A DNA stretch of 64,000 nt from an uncultured Paraprevotella sp. Lineage in GTDB: Bacteria > Bacteroidota > Bacteroidia > Bacteroidales > Bacteroidaceae. The notes under the pieces are model-generated. The model did not search any database. It worked only from the letters and a program-made list of their open reading frames with translations, and had not been told where the DNA came from. The translations under genes were made by a program, and so were the position numbers. Below, piece after piece: positions 1 to 8,425 of this stretch. Positions within the stretch are counted from its first letter, which is position 1. Each line of letters opens with the position of its first letter. Where the stretch lies: NCBI GenBank assembly GCA_910586505.1, contig CAJUGV010000001.1:310001-374000 (forward strand). The letters run 5' to 3'.

Positions 1-71
1 TTTTGAGGTATTCATTACCCCGTTTTATCCTTTTCCCCGATAGAGAAAACTTATTACATAGTAAAAACAAA

Positions 72-848
72 TCAATAAGAAACCGACACTTTGAGTCCGG
101 CTTGCCGGACCAGCCCGGCAATGCGGTCCAAATCCTCATGCGAGGCTTTCTGTAGTCCTTGTTCGGGCGTTTCGCGGTCTATCGTGTAAATCATGACCAT
201 CGAAGGCGACGTCTCTTTCACCTTTTCCAACCAAGGCATCACATAGCGGTCGGATGTATTGTCCACACTCACTCCCTCAGACATACCTTTCATGAACATC
301 GTCTGAATGATAACCTTTCCTCCGAAATCCTTCATCCGCTCCACTATCTTGTCCGGATCATACATCCCTGCAGGTCTGTCCACCCGCCGGATATATTCTC
401 CGTCTACGGTGTCGAGCTTCAGAATATTGTTGTCCACCTTTTTCAGCGCCTCGAATACCTGCGGACGAAAAATCTGAGTGGCATTGCTCAGCACACTGAT
501 TTTGGCTTCCGGAAAATATCTGTCGCGCAAAGCACAGGTATCATCTATGATTTCCGCAAAATGCGGATGCAGTGTGGGTTCGCCGTTACCGGCAAAGGTC
601 AGCACATCGGGAAACGGCCCGCAGGCCTTCATCTCTTTCAATTTCTCTTCGAGTGCCTTACGCACTTCTTCACGCGAAGGCAACGGACTGCGGGGGCGAA
701 AATCCTTATTGAATCCGCATTCACAGTAAACACAGTCGAAAGTACAAAACTTTCCGTCACCGGGAAGCAAATTTATGCCTAAAGAAACACCCAGCCGTCG
801 GCTGTGCACCGGTCCGAAAATGGGAGAAGGATAAATAACTGTAGCCAT
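72..848 (-). CDS. Radical SAM protein
   Basis: A 258-residue radical SAM enzyme. The cluster-binding motif is C35-x3-C39-x2-C42 (CTFDCVYC), followed by an extra Cys at 44. The motif FAGNGEPTLHP further on corresponds to the GGE-type SAM contact of the family. It resembles small MoaA/PflA-like Fe-S oxidoreductases of the COG0731 type, whose substrates are mostly unknown, so no reaction is assigned. The frame stays open upstream to 893, but I chose the ATG at 848 because homologous-looking sequence begins at MATVIYPSP and a TATCTTTG promoter element (880-887, minus) lies just upstream. The downstream end lies within the window; no partner gene is evident. Confidence 0.85.
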   Translation of the reverse strand: MATVIYPSPIFGPVHSRRLGVSLGINLLPGDGKFCTFDCVYCECGFNKDFRPRSPLPSREEVRKALEEKLKEMKACGPFPDVLTFAGNGEPTLHPHFAEIIDDTCALRDRYFPEAKISVLSNATQIFRPQVFEALKKVDNNILKLDTVDGEYIRRVDRPAGMYDPDKIVERMKDFGGKVIIQTMFMKGMSEGVSVDNTSDRYVMPWLEKVKETSPSMVMIYTIDRETPEQGLQKASHEDLDRIAGLVRQAGLKVSVSY

Positions 849-879
849 TACCTTGTCATTTAAATTACCAACACTGATG

Positions 880-887
880 CAAAGATA
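880..887 (-). promoter_or_regulatory. Putative -7 promoter element of the radical SAM gene
   Basis: The minus strand reads TATCTTTG, matching the Bacteroides -7 consensus TAnnTTTG, 31 bases ahead of the ATG at 848. No well-spaced TTTG -33 box is visible, so support is moderate. Confidence 0.4.
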
Positions 888-899
888 ATACAATCCCTT

Positions 900-2960
900 T
901 CAAATTTTGTAACGCAACAGGAAAGAAAGGTCATTTTTCCCGTACCCGTCTATCCTTTGCAAGCCCTCTCCTATTTCGTCACGGTCGAAATAAGCTGTGA
1001 GTCCGTACTTAACCATACACATCCAACGGGCGGATATATCCCACCGCGCAGTGACTGCAGTTCTTATCCCCCTGCCGTACATGGTCTGATATGAGAAAGC
1101 ATAAAGCAACGAAGGTTCATAAAAGGACATGGGTGCCTTGTAATCTTCGCTATTGAAATACATACACGACAAAGCAAGATTCACCTTGCCTCTTTTTTCC
1201 TTCCACCTGACCGTACTCCCGGCCATATATCCCCTTACATGAAAACCGTACATATCCCGCACTCTCGTATAACGCCCCGTCACACGCAATTCCCAATACC
1301 CGGAAGGCATATACAGTGACTGTATTTTCAGTTTATGATAAAGATAAGGATTTCCATAGCGTTCTTTCCGTTTCAAACGGTATTGTCCCGACAAATCCCA
1401 TTTAGAGCCAACATTCCAGTCTGCCTGCAAAGCAGCGTCCATTCCTTCCGAAACATGAGGAGTGGCATACTTCACCCACGGAAAATAAAAGTAATCCACA
1501 TAAGCCGACAAATGGAGTTCACTGACCGGATCCGCCTCGATACCGGCATAGAAACCGCTTTCGTTTCCAACCGTTCCTCCCTCTGAAAAAGCGGAAGCCC
1601 GCAACCCTACATATTGATAAGCGAACAAACGCTGCAAGGCTACCAGACTGTATTGGTGATTAAAACGGAATACGGCCTTATTAAGTGTGGCCCATCCCTG
1701 ATGGACGTTACTGAAAGCCGTTTCACCGGAAAACATGAACCGATAGCCATGCCAGCGATAATGAATGCTTGCATTCACAAAATCTTTTCCCTGCGGATAA
1801 TACAGTCTGTAAAGTTCCTCTCCTCGTGAAAAAGTTCGGTCGAAATGTTGATAAAGCGCAGTCATCCCCAACGAAAAATAACGGCCGCTCCATGTCACAT
1901 CCGCACCTGTAGTCTGTTCTTTCACATTGTGCTTTTTCTGTAATTCCAATAACGTACGGTGAAGTCCGTCGGTCTTTAAAGAAGAAATAGTTCCGTCCTT
2001 GCGCAGAGTAGCATCTACGGGAAGAAAAGAATAGAAAGCGGAAACATCCGTGCGTCCGAAACGCCACGTAGCCGCAATTCCTCTGAAAAAGGAGGTTTCG
2101 GATACGGAAGAAAATCTTCTCACTGCAGGTTTCTCACTTCCCATATTGAATGACAACGATTTACTGAAAAAATTATCGCTGTTCACCACCAGTCCCTCAC
2201 CTGTTCTTATCCGATAGTCGCCCAAGGCCAGCAATTTGAGTTTACCGCAATCCCTTAGCATGAAATGGAAAGAATAGGAGTCGTAACCTTTGTTGCCGTA
2301 ATGTCCGAACGGTTCTCCCGCATCCTTTTCCATAGTCAATCCCCAATATAACTTGTTGGCGGAATTATAAGCATAACGAATATTGTGATAAAGAGAATTT
2401 CCGAGATATATCTTATTGGGATTTTTCAACAATACCTCATCATCCGGAATTTTATAGCCATCGCGCTTATACAGAGGTATATCCAATCGTGTAGACACAT
2501 CGTGCCGACCGTTTTTCAACAGACTTTTCAAAGTATTCTTCTCTTCGTTCTCTTCAGCATTTCCGACATATACGAACAAAGAAAGAAACCCGCGTGTCTG
2601 GTAATCGAGTGCTTTTATCAGCATCAGTTCACCCAATGACTTCAATGGCCCGTAACGGTATATATAAGCCAGTACTTCTTCTATCTCCCCGTCATTAAGA
2701 AAAGGAAGTCTCTCCAGCTCTTCCTTAGTCACCGCATTTATATTGAAAGGATGTTCATGTAGTTCGGCCAGATCTTCCAAGACCGGATTCATCCCACTCC
2801 CTTCTTCTCCTTCATCCATAGAAATCTTTTCTACAAATTCCTCCCAGGAATAATGCTGTGCACATGCTTTATCCACAAAATACGTTTTTAATAAACAGCA
2901 TATTAGCAAACTTATAAACAAACGTTGTAAAAAACCGGAGCAGGAATGTTTTTCTGTCAT
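900..2960 (-). CDS. Helix-hairpin-helix outer-membrane barrel-like protein
   Basis: A 686-residue exported protein. A hydrophobic stretch at about residues 12-26 serves as signal peptide. Residues 73-120 read like tandem ComEA-type helix-hairpin-helix units (NINAVTKEELERLPFL, then a second unit around YGPLKSLGEL). The remaining 500 or so residues are rich in alternating aromatic and polar strands (for example YSFHFMLRD, LALGDYRIRTGEG) and end in FLLRYKI, as expected of an outer-membrane beta-barrel. This combination is recurrent in Bacteroidetes but I know of no proven function. DNA uptake or surface DNA binding is a guess from the HhH units alone. The first ATG is used; a shorter start is possible because the signal peptide would be long. 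Confidence 0.75.
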   Translation of the reverse strand: MTEKHSCSGFLQRLFISLLICCLLKTYFVDKACAQHYSWEEFVEKISMDEGEEGSGMNPVLEDLAELHEHPFNINAVTKEELERLPFLNDGEIEEVLAYIYRYGPLKSLGELMLIKALDYQTRGFLSLFVYVGNAEENEEKNTLKSLLKNGRHDVSTRLDIPLYKRDGYKIPDDEVLLKNPNKIYLGNSLYHNIRYAYNSANKLYWGLTMEKDAGEPFGHYGNKGYDSYSFHFMLRDCGKLKLLALGDYRIRTGEGLVVNSDNFFSKSLSFNMGSEKPAVRRFSSVSETSFFRGIAATWRFGRTDVSAFYSFLPVDATLRKDGTISSLKTDGLHRTLLELQKKHNVKEQTTGADVTWSGRYFSLGMTALYQHFDRTFSRGEELYRLYYPQGKDFVNASIHYRWHGYRFMFSGETAFSNVHQGWATLNKAVFRFNHQYSLVALQRLFAYQYVGLRASAFSEGGTVGNESGFYAGIEADPVSELHLSAYVDYFYFPWVKYATPHVSEGMDAALQADWNVGSKWDLSGQYRLKRKERYGNPYLYHKLKIQSLYMPSGYWELRVTGRYTRVRDMYGFHVRGYMAGSTVRWKEKRGKVNLALSCMYFNSEDYKAPMSFYEPSLLYAFSYQTMYGRGIRTAVTARWDISARWMCMVKYGLTAYFDRDEIGEGLQRIDGYGKNDLSFLLRYKI

Positions 2961-3055
2961 GCCTCAAAAATAAGCAACTATTTTTAGTATAACAAATTAT
3001 ATTCTTTGTAAAAACTTCATGGAGATACTATTTAATTTATATTTTTGCACACTAT

Positions 3056-3679
3056 ATGAAAAGAAAATGGCTTGGCATATTATTTTTAATGAGTATTTTC
3101 GTCGTGCAGGCAAATGCTCAGGAAGAGCCGGAATTTCCTGAAGAGCCGCAACTCAAAATAGTGTTTTACAAAAAATTGCAAAAGGAATTTTATAAAGGTG
3201 ACTCCATTACAGTTATCATCATGCCCGAGTTGCCGATATACCCCCCTCTTAAATTCAAGAACAAGAAAGAAGCAGCACGTTATAACAGACTGGTTTATAA
3301 CGTAAAAAAAACTCTACCTATAGCCAAAATGGTAAACCAGACCATCAGAGAAACCTATGAGTACTTAGAAAAATTACCCACCAAAAAAGAAAAAGACGCC
3401 CATATACGAGCCATAGAAAAGGGTATAAAGAAACAGTATACGCCTCAAATGAAGAAACTTACTTATTCGCAGGGAAAATTGCTCATCAAACTGGTAGACC
3501 GCGAATGCAATCAAAGTTCGTTCGAAATAGTAAAAGCTTTCTTCGGACCACTCAAAGCCGGATTTTACCAGACATTTGCCGCGCTGTTCGGAGCCAGTCT
3601 GAAGAAAGACTATGACGCCGAAGCCGACGACCGTTTGACGGAACGTGTAGTACGGATGGTGGAAGCCGGAATTTTATAA
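3056..3679 (+). CDS. DUF4294 family exported protein
   Basis: A 207-residue protein with a clear Sec signal peptide (residues 1-21, cleavage after VQANA). The mature part is basic and matches the DUF4294 family of Bacteroidetes, a small periplasmic family without assigned function. The segment around YPPLKFKNKKEAARYNRLVYNVKKTLP is the recognisable core, followed by a predicted helical region with many Lys and Glu. It is transcribed alone, divergent from the helix-hairpin-helix gene. Its stop is only 3 bases from the convergent end of the TrmH-type gene, so their terminators must lie inside each other's coding ends. Confidence 0.8.
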   Translation: MKRKWLGILFLMSIFVVQANAQEEPEFPEEPQLKIVFYKKLQKEFYKGDSITVIIMPELPIYPPLKFKNKKEAARYNRLVYNVKKTLPIAKMVNQTIRETYEYLEKLPTKKEKDAHIRAIEKGIKKQYTPQMKKLTYSQGKLLIKLVDRECNQSSFEIVKAFFGPLKAGFYQTFAALFGASLKKDYDAEADDRLTERVVRMVEAGIL

Positions 3680-3682
3680 TGT

Positions 3683-4213
3683 TCATAACTTCATCTTACG
3701 AGCCATTTCCCATATAAGGATACCTGCGGTAACAGATACATTCAGAGAGTGTTTCGTTCCGAATTGAGGGATTTCTATACATCCGTCACACAAGTCGACA
3801 ACTTCCTGTTGCACCCCTTTTACTTCATTGCCTAATACAATAGCATACTTTTTTCCTTCTTCAGGACGAAAGCTTTGCAACATCACGCTGCCTTCCACCT
3901 GCTCTACAGCCTGTACACTGTATCCCTGTGATTTAAGTTCATTCACGGCATCCTGCGTACGCTCAAAATATTTCCAATCCACAGAATCCTCCGCTCCCAG
4001 CGCTGTTTTATGGATTTCTACTTGTGGAGGAGTGGCTGTGATACCACAAAGATATACCGCCTGCACGCGGAAAGCATCAGAAGAGCGAAACACAGAACCT
4101 ACATTATATAAGCTTCTTACGTGATCAAGCACCACCACAAGCGGCAATTTGTCGGCCGCCTTGAATTCTTCGGCGGAAATTCTGTTTAACTCCGTTATTT
4201 TAAGTTTCCTCAT
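3683..4213 (-). CDS. TrmH/SpoU family RNA 2'-O-methyltransferase
   Basis: A 176-residue SPOUT methyltransferase predicted to methylate a ribose 2'-OH in tRNA or rRNA using SAM. All three SpoU motifs are visible: motif 1 in SLYNVGSVFRSSDAF with the invariant Asn and Arg, motif 2 in YAIVLGNEVKGV, and motif 3 in HSLNVSVTAGILIWE, which form the SAM-binding knot. There is no extra N-terminal RNA-binding domain, so it is the minimal form like TrmL or TrmH short versions. The exact target nucleotide cannot be read from sequence. The start at 4213 (MRKLKITELN) was preferred over the ATG four codons upstream because the family begins here. Confidence 0.88.
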   Translation of the reverse strand: MRKLKITELNRISAEEFKAADKLPLVVVLDHVRSLYNVGSVFRSSDAFRVQAVYLCGITATPPQVEIHKTALGAEDSVDWKYFERTQDAVNELKSQGYSVQAVEQVEGSVMLQSFRPEEGKKYAIVLGNEVKGVQQEVVDLCDGCIEIPQFGTKHSLNVSVTAGILIWEMARKMKL

Positions 4214-4672
4214 ACCTTTCAACAATTTTGTTCACAAAGATAATAAAACCCGCAATAAGTACTTAACAACCCTTTTATAAATAGTTCACAGATTCCCGAA
4301 AAGAAGTTTGGAACTTTACCACATACGTTTCCCTAAACAAATATTTCTGATAGCCAAAAAAGTTAGCAAAAGATAGAAATAAACTTTAAACCGTATTTTC
4401 ATCATATTTATACCGTCTGTTTCCTCTAAAGTTTTTAACTTTGTAGATTATGAACAGCTCGTTAAAAACAGCTGAAATAAGGTTGTAACATGTTCTATTT
4501 AAAGAAAAAGGAATAAAAGGAAACTGTTGAAAAGTAGCCGACAGTCTCTATACCTCGGTTTGATAACTTAAAAAACAAATTTCATCCTGCTTTTTTATAG
4601 ACAGTATCAACAGCCTATCATCATAAATATAAATGTTTTTCAGAAAAAAGAAATAAGATTTATAATTAATAT
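4214..4672 (+). promoter_or_regulatory. Divergent intergenic region with a nadA promoter element
   Basis: This AT-rich 459-base gap separates divergent trmH-type and nadA genes. A TAACTTTG -7-like element at 4436-4443 (plus) would start a transcript near 4450 and leave a leader of about 220 bases before nadA. The leader holds a short ACTGT/ACAGT inverted repeat near 4525-4550 and a run of six T near 4592, but no convincing terminator, known riboswitch or conserved ORF. Confidence 0.4.
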
Positions 4673-5665
4673 ATGGTTAAGAAAGAGTGGATAGAGAAGG
4701 GGTTTGCAGACGAACCTGTTGCGGAAAGTTTCGACCTGAAAAAAGAAATAAGAGCACTTTGCAAGGAGAAGAACGCGGTGATCATGGCACATTACTACAC
4801 TGAAGGAGCCATACAGGACTTGGCCGACTTTGTGGGCGACAGTCTGGCTCTGGCCCAGAAAGCCGCAAAGACGGATGCTGACATCATCGTGATGTGTGGG
4901 GTTCATTTCATGGGTGAAACCAGTAAGATTATCTGTCCGGATAAGAAAGTACTGGTACCTGACCTGAATGCAACCTGTTCTTTGGCCGAAAGTTGTCCGG
5001 CCGGAGAATTCGCACGTTTCGTGGCCGACCATCCCGACCACACGGTCATATCCTATGTAAATACTACGGCTGCTACAAAAGCCCTGACGGATGTGGTAGT
5101 GACTTCGAGCAATGCCCGTCAGATAGTGGAGAGCTTCCCGAAAGAAGAGAAAATAATTTTCGGTCCGGATCGCAATCTCGGCGGTTATATCAATTCCATT
5201 ACCGGACGTAACATGTTGTTATGGGACGGAGCATGCCATGTACATGAGAGGTTCTCGGTAGAGAAAATCATAGAATTGAAGAAGTCTCATCCGGGAGCGA
5301 AAATATTGGCGCATCCCGAATGCAAGGGCCCGGTGGTAAAACTGGCAGATGTGGTCGGCTCTACGGCAGCTTTGTTAAAGTATGCCGTGCAAAGCGAAGA
5401 TAAGGAATTTATAGTGGCCACGGAAAGCGGTATCCTTCATGAGATGCAGAAAGCTTGTCCGGAGAAGACGTTTATTCCTGCTCCTCCGACTGACGGAACG
5501 TGTGCCTGTAACGAATGCAATTTCATGCGCTTGATAACTCTGGAGAAACTTTACAATACCTTGAAGTATGAATGGCCGGAGGTGACGGTGGATCCGGAAA
5601 TAGCAAAAAAAGCTGTCAGACCTATTCATAAGATGTTGGAAATATCCGAGAAACTGGGATTATGA
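4673..5665 (+). CDS. nadA: Quinolinate synthase
   Basis: Catalyses condensation of iminoaspartate with dihydroxyacetone phosphate to quinolinate, the committed precursor of NAD. The protein is 330 residues, within the usual range. Cysteines at the three places expected for the [4Fe-4S] cluster are present: C102 in ATCSLAESC, C217 in LAHPECKG, and the C-terminal CACNEC group at 277-282. The substrate-binding AHYYTEG motif lies at 39-45. nadB and nadC are not in this window, so nadA is detached from its usual partners. Its stop codon overlaps the start of the next gene (ATGA), indicating translational coupling with a sugar-modification cassette of unrelated function. Confidence 0.96.
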   Translation: MVKKEWIEKGFADEPVAESFDLKKEIRALCKEKNAVIMAHYYTEGAIQDLADFVGDSLALAQKAAKTDADIIVMCGVHFMGETSKIICPDKKVLVPDLNATCSLAESCPAGEFARFVADHPDHTVISYVNTTAATKALTDVVVTSSNARQIVESFPKEEKIIFGPDRNLGGYINSITGRNMLLWDGACHVHERFSVEKIIELKKSHPGAKILAHPECKGPVVKLADVVGSTAALLKYAVQSEDKEFIVATESGILHEMQKACPEKTFIPAPPTDGTCACNECNFMRLITLEKLYNTLKYEWPEVTVDPEIAKKAVRPIHKMLEISEKLGL

Positions 5666-6048
5666 TGGATTTTTTAAGGACTTTTACCGATGAAAGAGGA
5701 AGTCTGACAGTAGCGGAGACCGGAAAGGAACTTCCCTTTGAAGTGAAGCGAGTATATTGGATTTACAACGTACCGGAAGCGAAGGAGCGCGGCAAACATG
5801 CCAACCGGGTCACCTGGCAGTATCTGGTGGCTGTGAAGGGAAGCGTAACGATTTCGTTGGAGAACAAAGAAGGGAACGGTATGTATGTGCTTGACACACC
5901 GGAAAAAGGACTTCTTATTCCTCCTCTCACATGGAATGAATTGTTGCATTTTTCTGAAGATGCCGTTTTGCTGGTATTGTCTTCACAACCTTACCGACCT
6001 GAAATGTATATAGATTCTTATGACGAGTTTCGGAAGCTTATCCGTTGA
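5662..6048 (+). CDS. FdtA/QdtA-like sugar 3,4-ketoisomerase (cupin)
   Basis: A 128-residue single-domain cupin of the WxcM-like/FdtA family. Members isomerise dTDP-4-keto-6-deoxyglucose to the 3-keto sugar, which is then aminated to dTDP-Fuc3N or Qui3N. Typical family segments are visible: RGSLTVAE near the N terminus, VKRVYWIYNVP, RGKHANR with the catalytic-type His, and the C-terminal SSQPYRPEMYIDSY. It overlaps nadA by four bases and the following acyltransferase by four bases, so the three are cotranscribed. With the DegT aminotransferase at 7319 it forms a 3-amino-3,6-dideoxyhexose pathway. FdtA and QdtA give different epimers and cannot be told apart here. Confidence 0.85.
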   Translation: MMDFLRTFTDERGSLTVAETGKELPFEVKRVYWIYNVPEAKERGKHANRVTWQYLVAVKGSVTISLENKEGNGMYVLDTPEKGLLIPPLTWNELLHFSEDAVLLVLSSQPYRPEMYIDSYDEFRKLIR

Positions 6049-7034
6049 CGGAGCCGTCATATATGGAAAAGAAACATACGGGTATGGAATGCGGATGGAA
6101 CATCAAGCTTTATGAGGCGGAACGCAGGCAGGAGTGGGATGATTTTGTGAATGCGGCACGAAACGGAACCTTTCTGTTTCTGCGCGGTTATATGGATTAT
6201 CATGCAGACCGTTTCAGCGATTTTTCTCTTATGGCTTACAGGGGGAATAAGCTTTATGCCCTCTTGCCGGCACATTGCACGGAAGATGCTTTGTGCAGTC
6301 ATTGTGGACTGACTTATGGCGGAATGGTGACGAATGAAAAGATGACGGCAGCTTTGATGCTTCAATTGTTTGAATGCGTGATAAAGTTTGTCAGGAGCCG
6401 CACTTCCGTCCGTAAGTGGCTTTACAAGCCTCTTCCTTATATATATGCCCGTTATCCGAGCGGGGAAGATCTGTATGCATTGTATAGGTTCGGAGCACGC
6501 TTGTCGGAACGGAAGATTTCCACGGTGATACCTTCGGGAGGCGGTGTTTCTTTTTCCGAACTGAGACGAAGAAAGGTAAGACATGCCGTACGCGAAGAAT
6601 ATACGGTGTCTGAAGAAGATGATTACGCTGCATTCTGGGATATCTTGGAACATAATCTGAAACACCGTCACCAGGCCAGTCCTGTACATTCATTGGAGGA
6701 GATCACTTTGCTGCAACGCACTTTTCCGCTTCACATCCGGTTGTACGGTGTCCGTAGCAAGGATGGGCGTATGCTGGCGGGATGTGTGATGTATGTCACC
6801 GGAAGAGTGGCCCATGCGCAGTATATCGCTTCCACACCTGAGGGTAGAGAAGGAGGGGCGGTGGATTTGCTTTTTTCTCATTTGATTCGCGAAGTCTACA
6901 GCGATATGCCGTATTTCGATTTGGGAACTTCGGTGGAAGAAGGCGGACAAGTGTTGAACGAGGGGTTGATTTTTCAGAAAGAAGGTTTCGGAGGTCGTGC
7001 GGTAATGTACGATACGTATGAAATGGAATTTTAG
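6045..7034 (+). CDS. GNAT/FemAB-like acyltransferase
   Basis: A 329-residue protein resembling FemAB-type double-GNAT proteins, which transfer acyl or aminoacyl groups. Recognisable pieces are the N-terminal WDDFVNAARNGTFLFLRGYMDY and, in the C-terminal half, GVRSKDGRMLAGCVMYVTG followed by AHAQYIASTPEGRE and YFDLGTSVE, typical of the second GNAT fold. Placed between a ketoisomerase and a sugar aminotransferase, it probably N-acylates the amino sugar, a job done by left-handed beta-helix enzymes in the characterised fdt/qdt pathways. The frame begins with TTG at 6045 overlapping the previous stop; ATG at 6063 or 6084 are alternatives. Function in the pathway is inferred from context only. Confidence 0.75.
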   Translation: MTEPSYMEKKHTGMECGWNIKLYEAERRQEWDDFVNAARNGTFLFLRGYMDYHADRFSDFSLMAYRGNKLYALLPAHCTEDALCSHCGLTYGGMVTNEKMTAALMLQLFECVIKFVRSRTSVRKWLYKPLPYIYARYPSGEDLYALYRFGARLSERKISTVIPSGGGVSFSELRRRKVRHAVREEYTVSEEDDYAAFWDILEHNLKHRHQASPVHSLEEITLLQRTFPLHIRLYGVRSKDGRMLAGCVMYVTGRVAHAQYIASTPEGREGGAVDLLFSHLIREVYSDMPYFDLGTSVEEGGQVLNEGLIFQKEGFGGRAVMYDTYEMEF

Positions 7035-7137
7035 AATATAATTTTTTACAAAATGCTCGTTCTGTTCTTTTTCTTTTCATGACGGAACAGAGTGGGATGG
7101 AGAAGGGATTATTTTAATGCGGAAGAAAAAATATTTC

Positions 7138-7174
7138 GGTGCTCATGAAATTTTATTTTCATGAGCATCATTTT
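7138..7174 (+). terminator. Hairpin terminator, copy 1 of a repeated stem-loop
   Basis: A 13-pair stem (7138-7150 with 7157-7169, one G-T pair) with a six-base loop is followed by a short T-rich run. It is about 100 bases beyond the acyltransferase stop and 150 bases before the aminotransferase start. The core GCTCATGA/TCATGAGC recurs at 19512-19537 downstream of mutS. Confidence 0.55.
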
Positions 7175-7318
7175 TATCCGTTGTGCGCACGGTTTTTTTA
7201 TGATTGCTTTTCGGGAATGAAAAATATTGAAGAATGCGGATGGATAAGAGGAGGGAAAAGTTTCACGGGAAAAAAAATAATTGTAATTTAGCCTGCGGAA
7301 GCAATAAGAAAACAAGGG

Positions 7319-8425
7319 ATGGTAAAGTATTTGGATCTAAAGAGAATAAATGATTCTTTCGGTTGTGAACTGACGGACGCTTTGGCCGAGGCGGCCCGGT
7401 CCGGCTGGTATCTTTTCGGAAATGAGTTGCATGAATTCGAGCGGCGTTTCGCGCGCTTTTGCGGTGTGGAACATTGTGCGGGAACAGGCAACGGACTGGA
7501 TGCGCTGACGCTTATTTTCAAGGCTTGGATTAGTTTGGGACGCATAAGGGAAGGTGATGAAGTGATAGTGCCTGCCAATACCTATATAGCTTCTATTTTG
7601 GCAGTTTTGCGTGCCGGTTTGAAGCCCGTATTCTGCGAACCTGAATGGGATACCTGTAATATAGATCCTGCAAGGGTGGAAGAGAAGGTCACGGAGAGAA
7701 CGTGCGCCATCATGACAGTGCATCTTTACGGCAGGGCATGCCGTATGGACGAAATAAGGGACGTGGCGGAAAAGAGCGGGTTATTGATAGTGGAAGACTG
7801 CGCGCAGGCTCACGGGGCTTTCTGCAAGGACAAAAGGGTAGGGGCGTGTGGTGATGCCGGAGCATTCAGTTTTTATCCCGGAAAGAACCTGGGTGCGTTG
7901 GGTGATGCGGGAGCTGTTACGTCGGACGACAAGGAACTGGTGGAGAGGGTGCGTATGCTGGCCAATTACGGTTCTTCGGCCAAATACGTTCATCCGTACG
8001 TGGGAATAAACAGTCGTATGGATGAAATACAGGCTGCTGTGCTGAATGTCAAGTTAGGACGCTTGGACAAGGATAACGGACTTCGCCGCCGCGTGGCTTG
8101 CGAATATATGAAAGGTATAACGAATCCTTTGGTAACGTTGCCTTATAAGGAGCCGGACGAACGTGCACATGTATATCATATCTTTCCGGTGTTTTCTCCT
8201 TTGCGCGACCGTTTGCAGGAACATCTGGCATCCTGTGGGGTGCAGTCTCTCATACACTATCCCATACCGCCTCACCGTCAGGGTGCGCTGCACGAATATG
8301 CCTCGTTATGTTTGCCTGTGACGGAACGTATACATCGGGAAGAGCTGAGTCTGCCGATGTCACCGCTGTTGACCGGCGAAGAAATAACATCAATCATTGA
8401 TGCGGTGAATACTTTTAATGGATAA
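7319..8425 (+). CDS. DegT/DnrJ/EryC1/StrS sugar aminotransferase (FdtB-like)
   Basis: A 368-residue PLP-dependent aminotransferase of the DegT family that aminates keto-sugar nucleotides. The PLP Lys is K189 in FSFYPGKNLGALGD, the standard SFxPxKxLG context. IVEDCAQAHGA supplies the Asp that contacts the PLP pyridine nitrogen. The N-terminal LKRINDSF and the C-terminal SLPMSPLL segments fit FdtB/QdtB-type enzymes that act at C3, consistent with the ketoisomerase at 5662. It is separated from the acyltransferase by 284 bases containing a hairpin, so it may have its own promoter. Its last 11 bases overlap the convergent PorZ-like gene. Confidence 0.88.
   Translation: MVKYLDLKRINDSFGCELTDALAEAARSGWYLFGNELHEFERRFARFCGVEHCAGTGNGLDALTLIFKAWISLGRIREGDEVIVPANTYIASILAVLRAGLKPVFCEPEWDTCNIDPARVEEKVTERTCAIMTVHLYGRACRMDEIRDVAEKSGLLIVEDCAQAHGAFCKDKRVGACGDAGAFSFYPGKNLGALGDAGAVTSDDKELVERVRMLANYGSSAKYVHPYVGINSRMDEIQAAVLNVKLGRLDKDNGLRRRVACEYMKGITNPLVTLPYKEPDERAHVYHIFPVFSPLRDRLQEHLASCGVQSLIHYPIPPHRQGALHEYASLCLPVTERIHREELSLPMSPLLTGEEITSIIDAVNTFNG

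Noticed and set aside
7063..7092. Inverted repeat TCTGTTC/GAACAGA after the acyltransferase
   Set aside because: A short stem with a long loop and no T tract; weaker than the adjacent hairpin at 7138-7169 and not given its own feature.
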